Notes: a model not told the origin generated them from the sequence alone. Shown: positions 9,491 through 18,292, counted from the stretch's first letter. The stretch is 64,000 bases of DNA from Lachnoclostridium sp. An14 (GCF_002160755.1 NZ_NFLE01000006.1:78927-142926), one strand, 5' to 3'. Numbers and translations are program-made.

Positions 9491-10405
9491 ATGGACCTAA
9501 GGCAGTTGGAATATATTATCAAAATCGCAGATGAAAACAGCATCACCAAGGCGGCAGAACGCCTCTATATCACTCAGTCCGGCCTGAACCAGCAGCTTTT
9601 AAAGCTAGAGGCGGAGCTGGGGATCCAGCTGTTCCACCGGTCCAAGAATGACTTCCGGCTGACGGAGGCAGGACACATCTATGTATCCTACGCCAGAAAA
9701 ATCCTGCAGCTCAAGCAGGAGGCCTACAACATTTTAAACGATATGGCCGACAATAAAATCGGCACTCTGCGGGTGGGACTGACGCCGGAGCGGGGAATTC
9801 CCATGTTTATGGACATTTACCCCGCCTTCTACGCCAAGTACCCCAACATTACCATCGAGCCGCTGGAGGTGGGCGTCAAGGAGCAGCTCTCCCGCATTTC
9901 CAAAGGGTATCTGGATCTGGGTTTCGTCACCATCACCGAGCGGGACCGCAATACGTATGAGTATATTCACGTACTGTCGGAGGATCTGGTGTTAGCCATC
10001 CCCAGGAGCCATCCCATGGCGTCACTGGCTGCCGCCCCCGGAGAGCCCTACACGGAGATCAGTCTGGACTATTTCAAAAAGGACCGTTTTGTACTGATGA
10101 CCAGGGGATCTACCATGAGAAACCTGATCAATCCCCTGTTCAAGGCCGCCGGCTATTCTCCGAACGTGCTGTTTGAATCCGCCAGCAACTTTACCCTCCG
10201 CTCCATTGTAAAACGGAGGATCGGCTGCACCATTCTTCCCGCCATTTACGCCTGTCCCGACGACGAGATCGCCTATTTTTACCTGCCGTCCCGCCCTTCC
10301 TGGGAGCTGTCGGCAGTGTATAAGAAGGGATCCTACCAGATGCGGGCGGCCAGGGATTTTATCCAGCTGGCGCAGGAGTATTGGCAGCTGCATCCTTACA
10401 TATAA
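9491..10405 (+). CDS. LysR-family transcriptional regulator
   Basis: 304 residues. The N-terminal winged helix is typical (MDLRQLEYIIKIADENSITK, then AAERLYITQSGLNQQLLKLE), and residues 90-300 form the periplasmic-binding-protein-like effector domain. ATG 9491 has an AAAGGAGG site. It is divergent from the lipoprotein/permease/ATPase/M20 operon and shares its AT-rich promoter region, the classical LysR arrangement, so it most likely activates that operon when the imported compound or its hydrolysis product is present. The effector is unknown. Confidence 0.88.
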   Translation: MDLRQLEYIIKIADENSITKAAERLYITQSGLNQQLLKLEAELGIQLFHRSKNDFRLTEAGHIYVSYARKILQLKQEAYNILNDMADNKIGTLRVGLTPERGIPMFMDIYPAFYAKYPNITIEPLEVGVKEQLSRISKGYLDLGFVTITERDRNTYEYIHVLSEDLVLAIPRSHPMASLAAAPGEPYTEISLDYFKKDRFVLMTRGSTMRNLINPLFKAAGYSPNVLFESASNFTLRSIVKRRIGCTILPAIYACPDDEIAYFYLPSRPSWELSAVYKKGSYQMRAARDFIQLAQEYWQLHPYI

Positions 10406-10462
10406 TCTGAAAATGACCTTACGGCACCCGAAAAGCGCGGGCTGCCAGGCGCACACCGCGCA

Positions 10463-10507
10463 AAAAGGCGCTGCACAGCGGAACCCCCACTGGCAGCGCC
10501 TTTTTTG
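10463..10507. terminator. Bidirectional terminator between lysR-type gene and BI-1 gene
   Basis: AAGGCGCTGC and GCAGCGCCTT arms flank a 16-base loop, with A5 before and T6 after, so it can end both the plus-strand regulator and the minus-strand BI-1 gene that converge here. Confidence 0.8.
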
Positions 10508-10528
10508 TCTCTTTTTATTTTGTCCTGC

Positions 10529-11236
10529 TTATTTCTTTTTGCCCAGCACACGGATCAGGTACAGGAACAGATTCACGTAATCCAGATACAGATCCAGCGC
10601 CGCGAAAATAGAGGCCTTTGCCGCCATATCCGGCTGCCTGGAGTACATCTGGTAATATGCCTTGATTTTCTTCGTGTCGTAAGCGGTGATCACCAGGAAC
10701 AGGAAAATTCCCAGGGCGCAGATGGCCGTCTCAAACTGACTCAGGTTGATAAACATAGACAGCACCCAGAAGGCCGCCAGGAATATCAGGCCGGCCAGCA
10801 TAAAGGGACGGAGCTTGCTGAAATCCGCGTTTGTCATATAGCCCAGCACCGCCATAATTCCGAAGAACAGGGACGTAGCCCCGAACACAAATACCAGGCT
10901 GACCAGGTCATAGACCAAAAACAGGGTGGAGAACACGATCCCGTTTAACGCCGCGTACAGGAAAAACATGGCTTTCGCCGTCCCCACAGACATCTTCTCC
11001 AGCCGCGCGGACAGATAGATCACCACGCCCAGCTCCGCCAGCAGCAGAATCATGGGGAAGTAGGGGATCAAAAACAGATAAAACACGTAGCCTGTCAGAT
11101 ACCCGAACATAGATATGGCAAATGTCATCAGCAGCCCGGCAAACATCCAGCCAAAGGTCTTTGCCGTGTACCGTCCCATGGACTCCGCAGTGTAGCTTCC
11201 CGCCGCTGAATAGAACTCATTTCTGTTAAGATTCAT
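10529..11236 (-). CDS. Bax inhibitor-1 / YccA family membrane protein
   Basis: 235 residues from ATG 11236, chosen because GGAGG lies 7 bases upstream; an earlier frame start has no site. Seven hydrophobic segments fill residues 25-230 with few charged breaks. The sequence pattern (SMGRYTAKTFGWMFAGLL, later AYDTKKIKAYY and the C-terminal ALDLYLDYVNLFLYLIRVLG) is that of the TMBIM/BI-1 family. Bacterial members such as YetJ are pH-sensitive calcium leak channels; YccA modulates FtsH. Which applies here is not known. It is monocistronic between two terminators. Confidence 0.88.
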   Translation of the reverse strand: MNLNRNEFYSAAGSYTAESMGRYTAKTFGWMFAGLLMTFAISMFGYLTGYVFYLFLIPYFPMILLLAELGVVIYLSARLEKMSVGTAKAMFFLYAALNGIVFSTLFLVYDLVSLVFVFGATSLFFGIMAVLGYMTNADFSKLRPFMLAGLIFLAAFWVLSMFINLSQFETAICALGIFLFLVITAYDTKKIKAYYQMYSRQPDMAAKASIFAALDLYLDYVNLFLYLIRVLGKKK

Positions 11237-11380
11237 AACCATTCCTCCTTTTTTCAGAATATTATCCTTACTATACCACATATGATCTGAAAATACAAAT
11301 GATTTAAACGTGGGGATGGCGGCCCGTGTCTTCCGCCGGGGGCGTTTTCGTCACAGGGGACGCCGTTTCCTATGATATAG

Positions 11381-11420
11381 AAAAGAAAAAGCCTGCGGTC
11401 CGCCGGGGGCCACAGGCTTC
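11381..11420 (-). terminator. Terminator of the rpsF-ssb-rpsR operon
   Basis: Minus-strand AGCCTGTGG and CCGCAGGCT arms pair around a GC-rich loop and are followed by TTTTTCTTTT, 12 bases beyond the rpsR stop. Confidence 0.8.
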
Positions 11421-11431
11421 TTGTCCTGAAA

Positions 11432-11698
11432 TTACTCGCAGGTGTAGGGCATCAGGGACAGATGACGTGCTCTCTTGATCGCAACCGTCAGAGCTCTCTG
11501 GTGCTTTGCGCAGTTTCCGGTGATTCTTCTGGGAAGGATTTTTCCTCTCTCGGAAACGTATCTCTTTAATTTATTTACATCCTTGTAATCAATGACGCCG
11601 TTCTTCTCGCCGCAGAAAACACAAACTTTTTTTCTTCTGCGCATTCCGCCTCTTCTCACCTTAGAACCATCAGCCTTATCATTCTTATTGAAAGCCAT
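11432..11698 (-). CDS. rpsR: 30S ribosomal protein S18
   Basis: 88 residues with the S18 core [27 protein letters not shown] and [15 protein letters not shown]. Cysteines in CVFC and NCAKH fit the zinc-binding (C+) form of S18. It binds the 30S platform next to S6, which is encoded two genes upstream. It is last in the rpsF-ssb-rpsR operon, 22 bases after ssb, with a strong AGGAGG site. Length and motifs leave little doubt. Confidence 0.97.
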   Translation of the reverse strand: MAFNKNDKADGSKVRRGGMRRRKKVCVFCGEKNGVIDYKDVNKLKRYVSERGKILPRRITGNCAKHQRALTVAIKRARHLSLMPYTCE

Positions 11699-11720
11699 TT
11701 TGCGTTACCTCCTATAATAT

Positions 11721-12188
11721 TTAGTTAAACGGAAGACCCTCGTCCTCCACTCCGTCAGGAATGTTCATAAATCCATCGCCGATTGCGCTGGCAGGAGCCG
11801 GTCTCTCGGCCGGTGCGGCAGCCGGACGGTATCCGCCCATGTCTGCGGCAGCTCCCTTGCTGTCTGCGAACTCCTGATCGTCTACGATTACTTCTGTGGT
11901 ATAAACCTTCTGACCGTCTCTGTTGGTATAGCTGCCGGTCTGGATCCTGCCGGAAATCAGCACGCGCATTCCCTGGCGGAAATACCGCTCCGCAAACTCT
12001 CCTGCGCGGTCAAAGGCCACGCACGGAATGAAATCTGCCGTCTGCTCCGCGCCGTCCTGGCTCTGGCTCCTGCGTCCTCTCCTGTCCACTGCCAGCGTGT
12101 ATCTGGCGATGGCCATGGAACGCTCTCCCTGGGAGTATCTCACTTCCGGGTCTCTCGTCAGCCTTCCCATCAAGATTACTCTATTCAT
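11721..12188 (-). CDS. ssb: Single-stranded DNA-binding protein
   Basis: 155 residues. The OB-fold (MNRVILMGRLTRDPEVRYSQ to about 110) is followed by a flexible Gly/Pro/Ala region and the acidic tip EDEGLPFN, which in SSB recruits repair and replication proteins; the canonical end is DDIPF. It coats single-stranded DNA as a tetramer. Position between rpsF and rpsR is the universal bacterial arrangement. Confidence 0.96.
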   Translation of the reverse strand: MNRVILMGRLTRDPEVRYSQGERSMAIARYTLAVDRRGRRSQSQDGAEQTADFIPCVAFDRAGEFAERYFRQGMRVLISGRIQTGSYTNRDGQKVYTTEVIVDDQEFADSKGAAADMGGYRPAAAPAERPAPASAIGDGFMNIPDGVEDEGLPFN

Positions 12189-12209
12189 ACGATCACTCTT
12201 TCTTATCTA

Positions 12210-12497
12210 TTACGCATCCTGTCTAACGCATAAGTATCTGATAACCGGCTCCATGATGCGAACGTGTGCTTCCACCTCGTTCGGGCATACGGAATCGCCA
12301 TCAAACTGGATGAAATAGTAGTAAGCCTCTTTCATCTTCTGGATCTCGTAGGCCAGTCTCTTTTTGCCCCACTCGTCCACGTTGGTAACGGTGCCGCCGA
12401 AACGGGTGATGTAGCCCTTTACCTTCTCGATCGCGGCTGCTCTTTCTTCATCCTCAAGTTTAGCGCTCAGAACAACTGCTAACTCATACTTGTTCAT
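12210..12497 (-). CDS. rpsF: 30S ribosomal protein S6
   Basis: 95 residues starting MNKYELAVVLSAKLEDEE, with the GKKRLAYEIQKMKEAYYYF segment typical of S6. It forms a heterodimer with S18 on the 30S platform. First gene of the operon; AGGAGG lies upstream of ATG 12497 and about 70 bases of leader precede it. In many bacteria the S6:S18 complex represses its own mRNA through a leader hairpin; the segment CTCCTG...CAGGGG in this leader could form one, but the conserved motif was not verified. Confidence 0.97.
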   Translation of the reverse strand: MNKYELAVVLSAKLEDEERAAAIEKVKGYITRFGGTVTNVDEWGKKRLAYEIQKMKEAYYYFIQFDGDSVCPNEVEAHVRIMEPVIRYLCVRQDA

Positions 12498-12573
12498 CTT
12501 TCTTTACCTCCTTGTGGTCTCTGGCCCCTGCTTTCAGTACAGGAGCAAGGATTAATGGTTGTCACGGGTTACT

Positions 12574-12602
12574 ATCATACCAGAAAAGCCCCTTGAAATC
12601 AA
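12574..12602 (-). promoter_or_regulatory. rpsF operon promoter overlapping upstream terminator
   Basis: Minus-strand TTGATT (12597-12602), 17-base spacer and TATGAT (12574-12579). The -35 hexamer lies inside the stem-loop that ends the DUF951 gene. Confidence 0.75.
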
Positions 12603-12606
12603 GGGG
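12583..12606 (-). terminator. Terminator of the DUF951 gene
   Basis: Minus-strand CCCCTTGA/TCAAGGGG hairpin followed by CTTTTC, 20 bases past the DUF951 stop. Confidence 0.6.
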
Positions 12607-12626
12607 TTTTCCTGCTTTTTTTTTGC

Positions 12627-12857
12627 CTATTTTCCAAGCTTTTGCGGCCCGTTTTCGGGTATTTCCTCCGGTTTCCTCAAACCTCTGGTGCTTTTTTCCA
12701 CTAACGGCCTGGCCATCATCACCTGGTGGCCGCAGCCAGTGCACTCCAGGCGGAAATCGGCGCCCACCCGCAGGATTTTCCACTCGTGGCTCCCGCAGGG
12801 ATGGGGTTTTTTCAGTTTTACAATATCTCCCACTTCATATTTTAAACGTTCTCCCAT
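12627..12857 (-). CDS. DUF951 family protein
   Basis: 76 residues from ATG 12857, which follows GGAGGGAGAGT; a longer frame to 12884 has no site. The KYEVGDIVKLKKPHPCGSHE start, W-K-I-LRVGADFRL-CTGCGHQVM and RPLVEK are the family hallmark: a small beta-barrel-like domain with a CxxC and an upstream Cys-Gly-x-x-x-W, suggesting nucleic-acid or metal binding. In Firmicutes this family commonly sits near rpsF/ychF and related housekeeping genes, as here. No biochemical role is established. Confidence 0.88.
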   Translation of the reverse strand: MGERLKYEVGDIVKLKKPHPCGSHEWKILRVGADFRLECTGCGHQVMMARPLVEKSTRGLRKPEEIPENGPQKLGK

Positions 12858-12929
12858 ACTCTCCCTCCAAATGGTTCCTCTCACCTAACTTCTGCCGTCC
12901 GGAAACAGTTTCCCGTCCGGCTGGTCCCG

Positions 12930-13649
12930 TCAGCCGCAGGCCTGACTTAAGACCTCTCCGATTTTTCCGTTGATCACCAGGTCGGCGCTCCCGTCTAAGG
13001 GCGTGGCGTCCCGGTTGATCAGCACCAGTTTCTTTCCCCGGTAGTAGTCCACCAGGCCAGCCGCCGGATAGACCGTCAGGGACGTGCCTCCCACAATCAG
13101 CACATCCGCCTGGCTGATGTAGGCTACGGCCTTATTTAAGGTATCCATGTCCAGCCCTTCCTCGTAGAGCACCACGTCCGGCTTGATCATTCCGCCGCAG
13201 CTGCAGCGGGGGACGCCGGCCTGGGCCTGGATCGTTTCCAGCCCATAGAATTTGCCGCATCTCATACAGTGATTCCGGCGCACGGAGCCGTGCAGCTCCA
13301 GCACCTCCCGGCTCCCCGCATCCTGGTGCAGGCCGTCGATGTTCTGGGTGATCACGGCTTTCAGCTTTCCCTCCCACTCCAGTTTCGCCAGGGCCAGATG
13401 GGCCTTATTGGGTTTCGCGTCCGCGGCGATCATTTTATTATGGTAGAAACGAAAAAATTCCTCCGGTTTCTTCATAAAAAACGTGTGGCTTAAGATCTGC
13501 TCCGGCGGGTAGTCGTACTGCTGATGGTACAGGCCGTCCTGGCTGCGGAAATCGGGAATCCCGCTCTCCGTGGACACACCGGCCCCGCCGAAAAACACGA
13601 TATTCTCACTCTCTTTTATCCACTGTTTTAACTGTTCTACTGCTTCCAT
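12930..13649 (-). CDS. Sir2-family NAD-dependent protein deacylase
   Basis: 239 residues, a compact class of bacterial sirtuin. NAD-binding GAGVSTESG at 22-30, TQNIDGLHQDAG at 101-112, catalytic His120 in LELHGS and zinc ligands C128, C131, C149, C151 are all present. It removes acyl groups from lysines, consuming NAD and producing nicotinamide and O-acyl-ADP-ribose. CobB would be the usual name, but the deacylase preference is not readable. It precedes DUF951 in the minus-strand direction with a 72-base gap. Confidence 0.93.
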   Translation of the reverse strand: MEAVEQLKQWIKESENIVFFGGAGVSTESGIPDFRSQDGLYHQQYDYPPEQILSHTFFMKKPEEFFRFYHNKMIAADAKPNKAHLALAKLEWEGKLKAVITQNIDGLHQDAGSREVLELHGSVRRNHCMRCGKFYGLETIQAQAGVPRCSCGGMIKPDVVLYEEGLDMDTLNKAVAYISQADVLIVGGTSLTVYPAAGLVDYYRGKKLVLINRDATPLDGSADLVINGKIGEVLSQACG

Positions 13650-13702
13650 TCTTGTTCCCCCTTTTCTGCTGGCATCCGGTCTGCCGCCGCCCGGCGGTTT
13701 TC

Positions 13703-14794
13703 CTACACCACTTCATCCAAACAAACGCCCTCAAGCGGGCGGATCCACTGAAACCACTGGGGCATCTCCTCCGCCGGCATCCGGTAGCCAAACAGCCACT
13801 GAGCCAGTTCCTCCACGGAGAGGGCCAGGCGGTAGACTCTGTACGCCGGTTCTCCCGCCCTGAAGGCCCAGCCATCCGGCAGTTTTTCCATGGTGGAACT
13901 ATTTTTGTCCAATATCCACAGGAAATTGCCGTCGTTTTCCGGGATCAGGCGGTCGAAGGCAGTGAGGATCACCTGCATTTGTTCCACCGGGGCGTCCTCC
14001 CGAAGGGAAATGGATGCTGCAAACTCCTCCAGGTGGGTGATCCGGGCCATGATGGCCGGGGTTTTCGGTTTGATTTCCTCTGTCACGGTCTCGTCCCCGT
14101 AGAGGAAACGCTGCTCCGTCTTTTCCAGGCCCCAGGCGCTTTCCATGGCGGCGATGGCCGTTTCTCCCTCCTCCTGACGGTAAAGAAGGCTCACGGAGCC
14201 GTTTTCACTGGCAAGCTCTGCCATGAGGCGGCGGATATAGGCCTCGTCCCGCACCGCCAGCACCTCAAAGCGCTGTTCTAAAAACCTCTGCTGCCAGCGG
14301 GCGATCTCCCGGATCAGCCGGGGATCAGCTAAAATCTGGGCGGCGGAGTACGTTTCCCGCCGGAGACGGGAGTCTTCGCCGGCCGTTTCCATGTTCCAGC
14401 CCCAGTGGGCCTGATCGTAGATAAAACGGAACCCAAAGGGCAGGTAAATGGCCTCTGCCGCCGGCATCAGAAACGTAAAGGGCAGGCGTTCCCGCCGCAT
14501 ATCCTGAAGGAGCGCCGTTAAAATGTCCCGCATATGGCCGCGGTGGCGGCATTCTTCCTTCGTGGCCACCCCCACGATGTAGAACAGGCCGTATTCCCGG
14601 CCGCGCACCTGAACGCGGTAGGGATTTAAGTGGGCCATGGAAATGATTTCTCCACTTTCCTCTTTGACCAGAATACGGTTATCCTTTAATTTTTCGCTGA
14701 AATAGTAGTCGTCAAATGACCGGGAATCCTCCGGAAAGGCCGCCTCCCAGAGGGCGCGGCTGGTTTCCTTTTCCTCCTGCTTTAAGTATCTCAC
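13703..14794 (-). CDS. GNAT family N-acetyltransferase (Eis-like architecture)
   Basis: 363 residues. The N-terminal 130 form a GNAT domain with the acetyl-CoA loop VATKEECRHRGHMRDILTAL and the AEAIYLPFGFRFIYD helix. The next 230 look like the second GNAT plus sterol-carrier-like region of Eis-type enzymes (FLWILDKN, VYRLALSVEELAQWLFGY). It starts at a GTG just after the DUF2156 stop, so the pair is co-translated. It would acetylate an amine; the substrate is unknown. Confidence 0.8.
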   Translation of the reverse strand: MRYLKQEEKETSRALWEAAFPEDSRSFDDYYFSEKLKDNRILVKEESGEIISMAHLNPYRVQVRGREYGLFYIVGVATKEECRHRGHMRDILTALLQDMRRERLPFTFLMPAAEAIYLPFGFRFIYDQAHWGWNMETAGEDSRLRRETYSAAQILADPRLIREIARWQQRFLEQRFEVLAVRDEAYIRRLMAELASENGSVSLLYRQEEGETAIAAMESAWGLEKTEQRFLYGDETVTEEIKPKTPAIMARITHLEEFAASISLREDAPVEQMQVILTAFDRLIPENDGNFLWILDKNSSTMEKLPDGWAFRAGEPAYRVYRLALSVEELAQWLFGYRMPAEEMPQWFQWIRPLEGVCLDEVV

Positions 14795-14802
14795 ATTTCA
14801 CC

Positions 14803-15714
14803 TCAGGGCATGATCTGTTTTACGCTGTATTTGCGGGCAAAGCCTACGGGATTGTAGGACATTTTAGCTTTTCTTAAGCCTTCCAGGCCGAGATCGTCCT
14901 CCCGGTTCACCAGGGCCGCCGTGGGGAAGGCGTGGATCAGGAATTCCCGGTTGATAAACTGGTAGAGGCCGCGCATTTCCGGGTTTGCCTTTTCAATATG
15001 GATCACGGCCATGTTTTCCCGCTTGTTAAAGCTGCCGATGGTGAAGGCCTCCAGCTTGTCATCCACGTAGGCGCCGCCCATTTCCACAGGCAGGACGGAA
15101 CAGTTTTTCAGGATCTCGTGAATGCCCCGCACCTCATAGTCTAAGTGCTCCTCCACGTCCTCGCCCTTCTGGAGCCGCCAGGCGTCCAGGAATTTCCACA
15201 CGTCGTCCCGATCAGAACAGCAGAGCTTGCGGTATTCCACGCGGCCCTCGTAGGCTTTTACGAAGGCATTGTAGTTATTTTTCTTCTTGTGGAGCTTTTT
15301 CCCCGCCAGGGTGCGCAGGGCCTCGCCGTCATAGAGGTAGTCCTTTAAATCCTCCTGCTCCCTCACCTCAAATCTGGCCGGATCCAGGTTCAGCTTTAAG
15401 ATGGCCTCCTCGTCTGCCAGGTAGATCTGGAACGGCTTTTTTAACTCCTGGTTGAAGTAGTCCACCATTTCATAGAAATAGTGCTCCAGGTCCTCCTCCG
15501 CACACAACGGCATGGCGCTGGAGGGCTCTCCGTCCAGTTCCATGAGCCACTGCACCGCCTTGCCGTCGCTGATGGCAAATTTTACCTTGTAGTACTCCCG
15601 CCAGAGAAAGCTGTCTAAAAACACGCTGTCACAGGTTTTATTGGGCCTCAGGCCTACAAACGGGGTGATGTTTAAAATGTCTTCGGCTTCTACGGTTTTA
15701 AAATTTAAGTTCAT
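14803..15714 (-). CDS. DUF2156 (phosphatidylglycerol lysyltransferase C-terminal-like) protein
   Basis: 303 residues from ATG 15714, which has AAAGGA upstream; the frame continues to 15804 but those codons lack a site. It matches the soluble LPG-synthase C-domain fold (two GNAT-like lobes): LHKKKNNYNAFVKAYEGRVE, AFTIGSFNKRENMAVIHIEK, and the C-terminal VNREDDLGLEGLRKAKMSY. Stand-alone members lack the membrane flippase half of MprF and their acceptor is not known. It overlaps functionally with the next gene (GNAT), 8 bases apart. Confidence 0.82.
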   Translation of the reverse strand: MNLNFKTVEAEDILNITPFVGLRPNKTCDSVFLDSFLWREYYKVKFAISDGKAVQWLMELDGEPSSAMPLCAEEDLEHYFYEMVDYFNQELKKPFQIYLADEEAILKLNLDPARFEVREQEDLKDYLYDGEALRTLAGKKLHKKKNNYNAFVKAYEGRVEYRKLCCSDRDDVWKFLDAWRLQKGEDVEEHLDYEVRGIHEILKNCSVLPVEMGGAYVDDKLEAFTIGSFNKRENMAVIHIEKANPEMRGLYQFINREFLIHAFPTAALVNREDDLGLEGLRKAKMSYNPVGFARKYSVKQIMP

Positions 15715-15912
15715 TATGGTTCCTTTCGTATGTTCGGTTTGTTTCCCGTTAAATTTGATCATGGGATGATGGTTCTTTTGAGACGCTGTGATCTCATTTT
15801 TCATTTTTTGATGAATATTTGGTTCTTATTCATTTTACACCATGGGGCGGGGGAAAATCAATGGGGGAAACGGGTGGGAAGATCAGGAACAATTTTTGTA
15901 AATACAAACATT

Positions 15913-16923
15913 TTACTCCTCGTCCGAACTTGTTCCCACCAATTCGATATACTCCTTCAACTTATTCTGAAGCAGTTTTTTATCAATCAGTTTCAGATTG
16001 TATTCGGAAACCATTGTCGGCGACAGGCTGCGGCTGAGAGCGAATTCTACAACCTCATCGTCCTTGCTCGCGCAGAGGATGACACCAACACTCGGATTTT
16101 CGTTCTCTTTTTTTACTTCACGGTCAAGCGTTTCCAGATAGAGGTTGATCTTGCCGACATACTCAGGCTTAAACTCTCCGATTTTCAGTTCAAACGCCAC
16201 AAGACAGGAAAGTCCTCGGTGGTAAAACAGCAAATCAATATAATAATCGTGCTTTCCGACCTGCACACGATATTCTTCCCCGATAAAAGTAAAGTCCTTA
16301 CCGATTTCAAGAATAAAATTTTTCAGATTTCGTATGATGGATTTTTGTAAATCACGCTCAGAAACTGTCTCCGGCACATCCAGAAAATCAAGCACATATT
16401 TATCAAGGAAAACATTTCCTGTGGCTTTTCTGAATTCTTCGATGGCAGGAGCCAATGGTTTCCGCGACAACATATATCTTTCGTAATATCCGCTGTCAAT
16501 CTGTCTTTCCAGTTCTCTTTTGGAAAGGCGCTCTTTGATACACATATTCATGTAAAATATGCGTTCTTCCATAGACTTACACGCCGACATGATTTTGAGA
16601 TGGTTCGTCCAACTTAATTGTGTCACCAGTGGTGACACTTTTTCATTGTCTTTGTAAAGTTCGTAAAACTGTTTCATTCGATAAAGACCCCGGCGGTTAA
16701 ATCCTTTCAGATCAGGATAATTAGCCGCAAAAAAATCAGCAAGTTTCTGGACAAACGCATCTCCATATTCAGCATTTTCGGATTGCCTGCTGATATACTC
16801 TCCGACATCACGATACATCAAAATCAGTTCTTCGTTGACTTTACGATATGCACGCTCCTTTGCCGATTCAATAATGTCAACGATTTTTTCAAACTGCTCA
16901 TTGTAATGTATTAAATCACTCAT
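15913..16923 (-). CDS. DUF1016 / PDDEXK nuclease domain protein (YhcG-like)
   Basis: 336 residues from ATG 16923 (AAAGGAAAG upstream); an upstream in-frame ATG at 17001 is also possible. The N-terminal DUF1016 helix bundle (residues about 1-150, with QLSWTNHLKIM) is followed by a PDDEXK nuclease fold: YYIDLLFYHR, then FELKIGEFKPEYVGKINLYL with the E-x-K pair. The coding sequence is visibly more AT-rich than its neighbours, and no restriction or methylase partner is next to it, so it is probably a transferred orphan. Members associate with restriction-modification and other defence loci. Function here is unknown. Confidence 0.85.
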   Translation of the reverse strand: MSDLIHYNEQFEKIVDIIESAKERAYRKVNEELILMYRDVGEYISRQSENAEYGDAFVQKLADFFAANYPDLKGFNRRGLYRMKQFYELYKDNEKVSPLVTQLSWTNHLKIMSACKSMEERIFYMNMCIKERLSKRELERQIDSGYYERYMLSRKPLAPAIEEFRKATGNVFLDKYVLDFLDVPETVSERDLQKSIIRNLKNFILEIGKDFTFIGEEYRVQVGKHDYYIDLLFYHRGLSCLVAFELKIGEFKPEYVGKINLYLETLDREVKKENENPSVGVILCASKDDEVVEFALSRSLSPTMVSEYNLKLIDKKLLQNKLKEYIELVGTSSDEE

Positions 16924-17036
16924 AAGCTCTTTCCTTTCTGAATATTCGCTTGTTTCCCATCCTGCAGCTCCAATGATTTCAGCAAGCTGCGTCTGTGTCA
17001 TTCTGTTATCTGTGCACGTTACCCTTGCGGAAACGC

Positions 17037-17080
17037 AGAAACCGGCCCCGGCGGGTAGCTGCCTCGCCGGGCCGGTTTCT
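17037..17080 (-). terminator. Stem-loop downstream of galE
   Basis: Perfect 12-bp arms AGAAACCGGCCC and GGGCCGGTTTCT enclose a second inner pairing. The T-run is better on the plus strand (ATTTTT) than on the minus strand, so termination of galE is likely but not certain. Confidence 0.5.
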
Positions 17081-17122
17081 GTAATTTTTCATATTTGATT
17101 TATGGCAGTTTTTCAGCGGCCA

Positions 17123-18139
17123 TTAGTCTCTGTATCCATTGGGATTATTGGACTGCCATCTCCAGGCGTCCTGGCACATCTCGTCGATGCCCCGCTCCGC
17201 CGTCCAGCCAAGCTCGTTTTTCGCCTTCGTCGCGTCCGCGTAGCAGGTGGCGATGTCTCCGGCCCGTCTGGGCTTGATCACGTAGGGGATGTCGTGGCCC
17301 ACCGCTTTGGAAAAGGCCTGAATCATCTCCAGCACGCTGTAGCCTCGGCCCGTTCCCAGGTTGTAGATGTAAACGTCCGGCTTGTCGGCAAATTTCTGCA
17401 GCGCTTTCACGTGGCCGATGGCCAGATCCATCACGTGGATGTAATCTCTCACGCCAGTGCCGTCGGGGGTGTCGTAGTCGTTTCCAAATACATTTACCTC
17501 TTTCAGCTTGCCTACGGCCACCTGGGTGATGTAGGGCGTCAGGTTATTGGGGATGCCGGTGGGATCCTCGCCGATGCGGCCGCTCTCATGGGCGCCCACA
17601 GGGTTGAAATACCGCAGCAGGATCACGTTCCACTCCGGATCCGCCACGTGCAGATCGGTGAGCACCTGCTCCAGCATACTCTTGGTCTGGCCGTAGGGGT
17701 TGGTGATTTTTCCCTTGGGACAGTCCTCTGTGATGGGGATAAACGCCGGATCGCCGTAAACGGTAGCGGAGGAGCTGAAAATAATCTTCTTCACGCCGTG
17801 GCTGCGCATTACGTCGCAGAGCACCAGGGTGCCGGTGATATTGTTGTGATAGTACTCCAGGGGCTTTGCCACGGACTCACCTACAGCCTTTAATCCGGCA
17901 AAATGAATGACCGCGTCGATCTTTTCCTGGTCAAATACCCGGTTTAACGCCTCTTTGTCCAGAATGTCGGCCTCATAGAACGCCAGATCCTTTCCCGTCA
18001 GCTCTTTCACCCGGTTTAACGCTTCCTCACAGGAATTGCAGAGGTTATCCACCACCACAACCTCATGGCCCTGATTCAGCAGCTCCAGACACGTATGGCT
18101 CCCAATGTAGCCGGCGCCTCCTGTAACTAAAATTTTCAT
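17123..18139 (-). CDS. galE: UDP-glucose 4-epimerase
   Basis: 338 residues from ATG 18139 (GGAGGG 7 bases upstream); the longer frame to 18163 has no site. NAD-binding GGAGYIGSHT at 7-16, the SSSATVYG serine/threonine block and the catalytic YGQTK motif, then NPVGAHESG substrate loop, identify an extended short-chain dehydrogenase of the GalE type. It interconverts UDP-glucose and UDP-galactose. It is monocistronic here, with no Leloir partners adjacent. Confidence 0.95.
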   Translation of the reverse strand: MKILVTGGAGYIGSHTCLELLNQGHEVVVVDNLCNSCEEALNRVKELTGKDLAFYEADILDKEALNRVFDQEKIDAVIHFAGLKAVGESVAKPLEYYHNNITGTLVLCDVMRSHGVKKIIFSSSATVYGDPAFIPITEDCPKGKITNPYGQTKSMLEQVLTDLHVADPEWNVILLRYFNPVGAHESGRIGEDPTGIPNNLTPYITQVAVGKLKEVNVFGNDYDTPDGTGVRDYIHVMDLAIGHVKALQKFADKPDVYIYNLGTGRGYSVLEMIQAFSKAVGHDIPYVIKPRRAGDIATCYADATKAKNELGWTAERGIDEMCQDAWRWQSNNPNGYRD

Positions 18140-18292
18140 ATTTTCGCCCTCCTCGTTTGACATTGTGTTACCACTTCAGCCGTTTCCCCTTTTTCAGTTT
18201 TCCAGCTTTCCTTTATTATAGCAAGTTTTGGGGGAAAGAAAAAGATAGAATTCTTTTTTGGATGAAGAAGATTTTTCGGTGTCAAACCGTTT

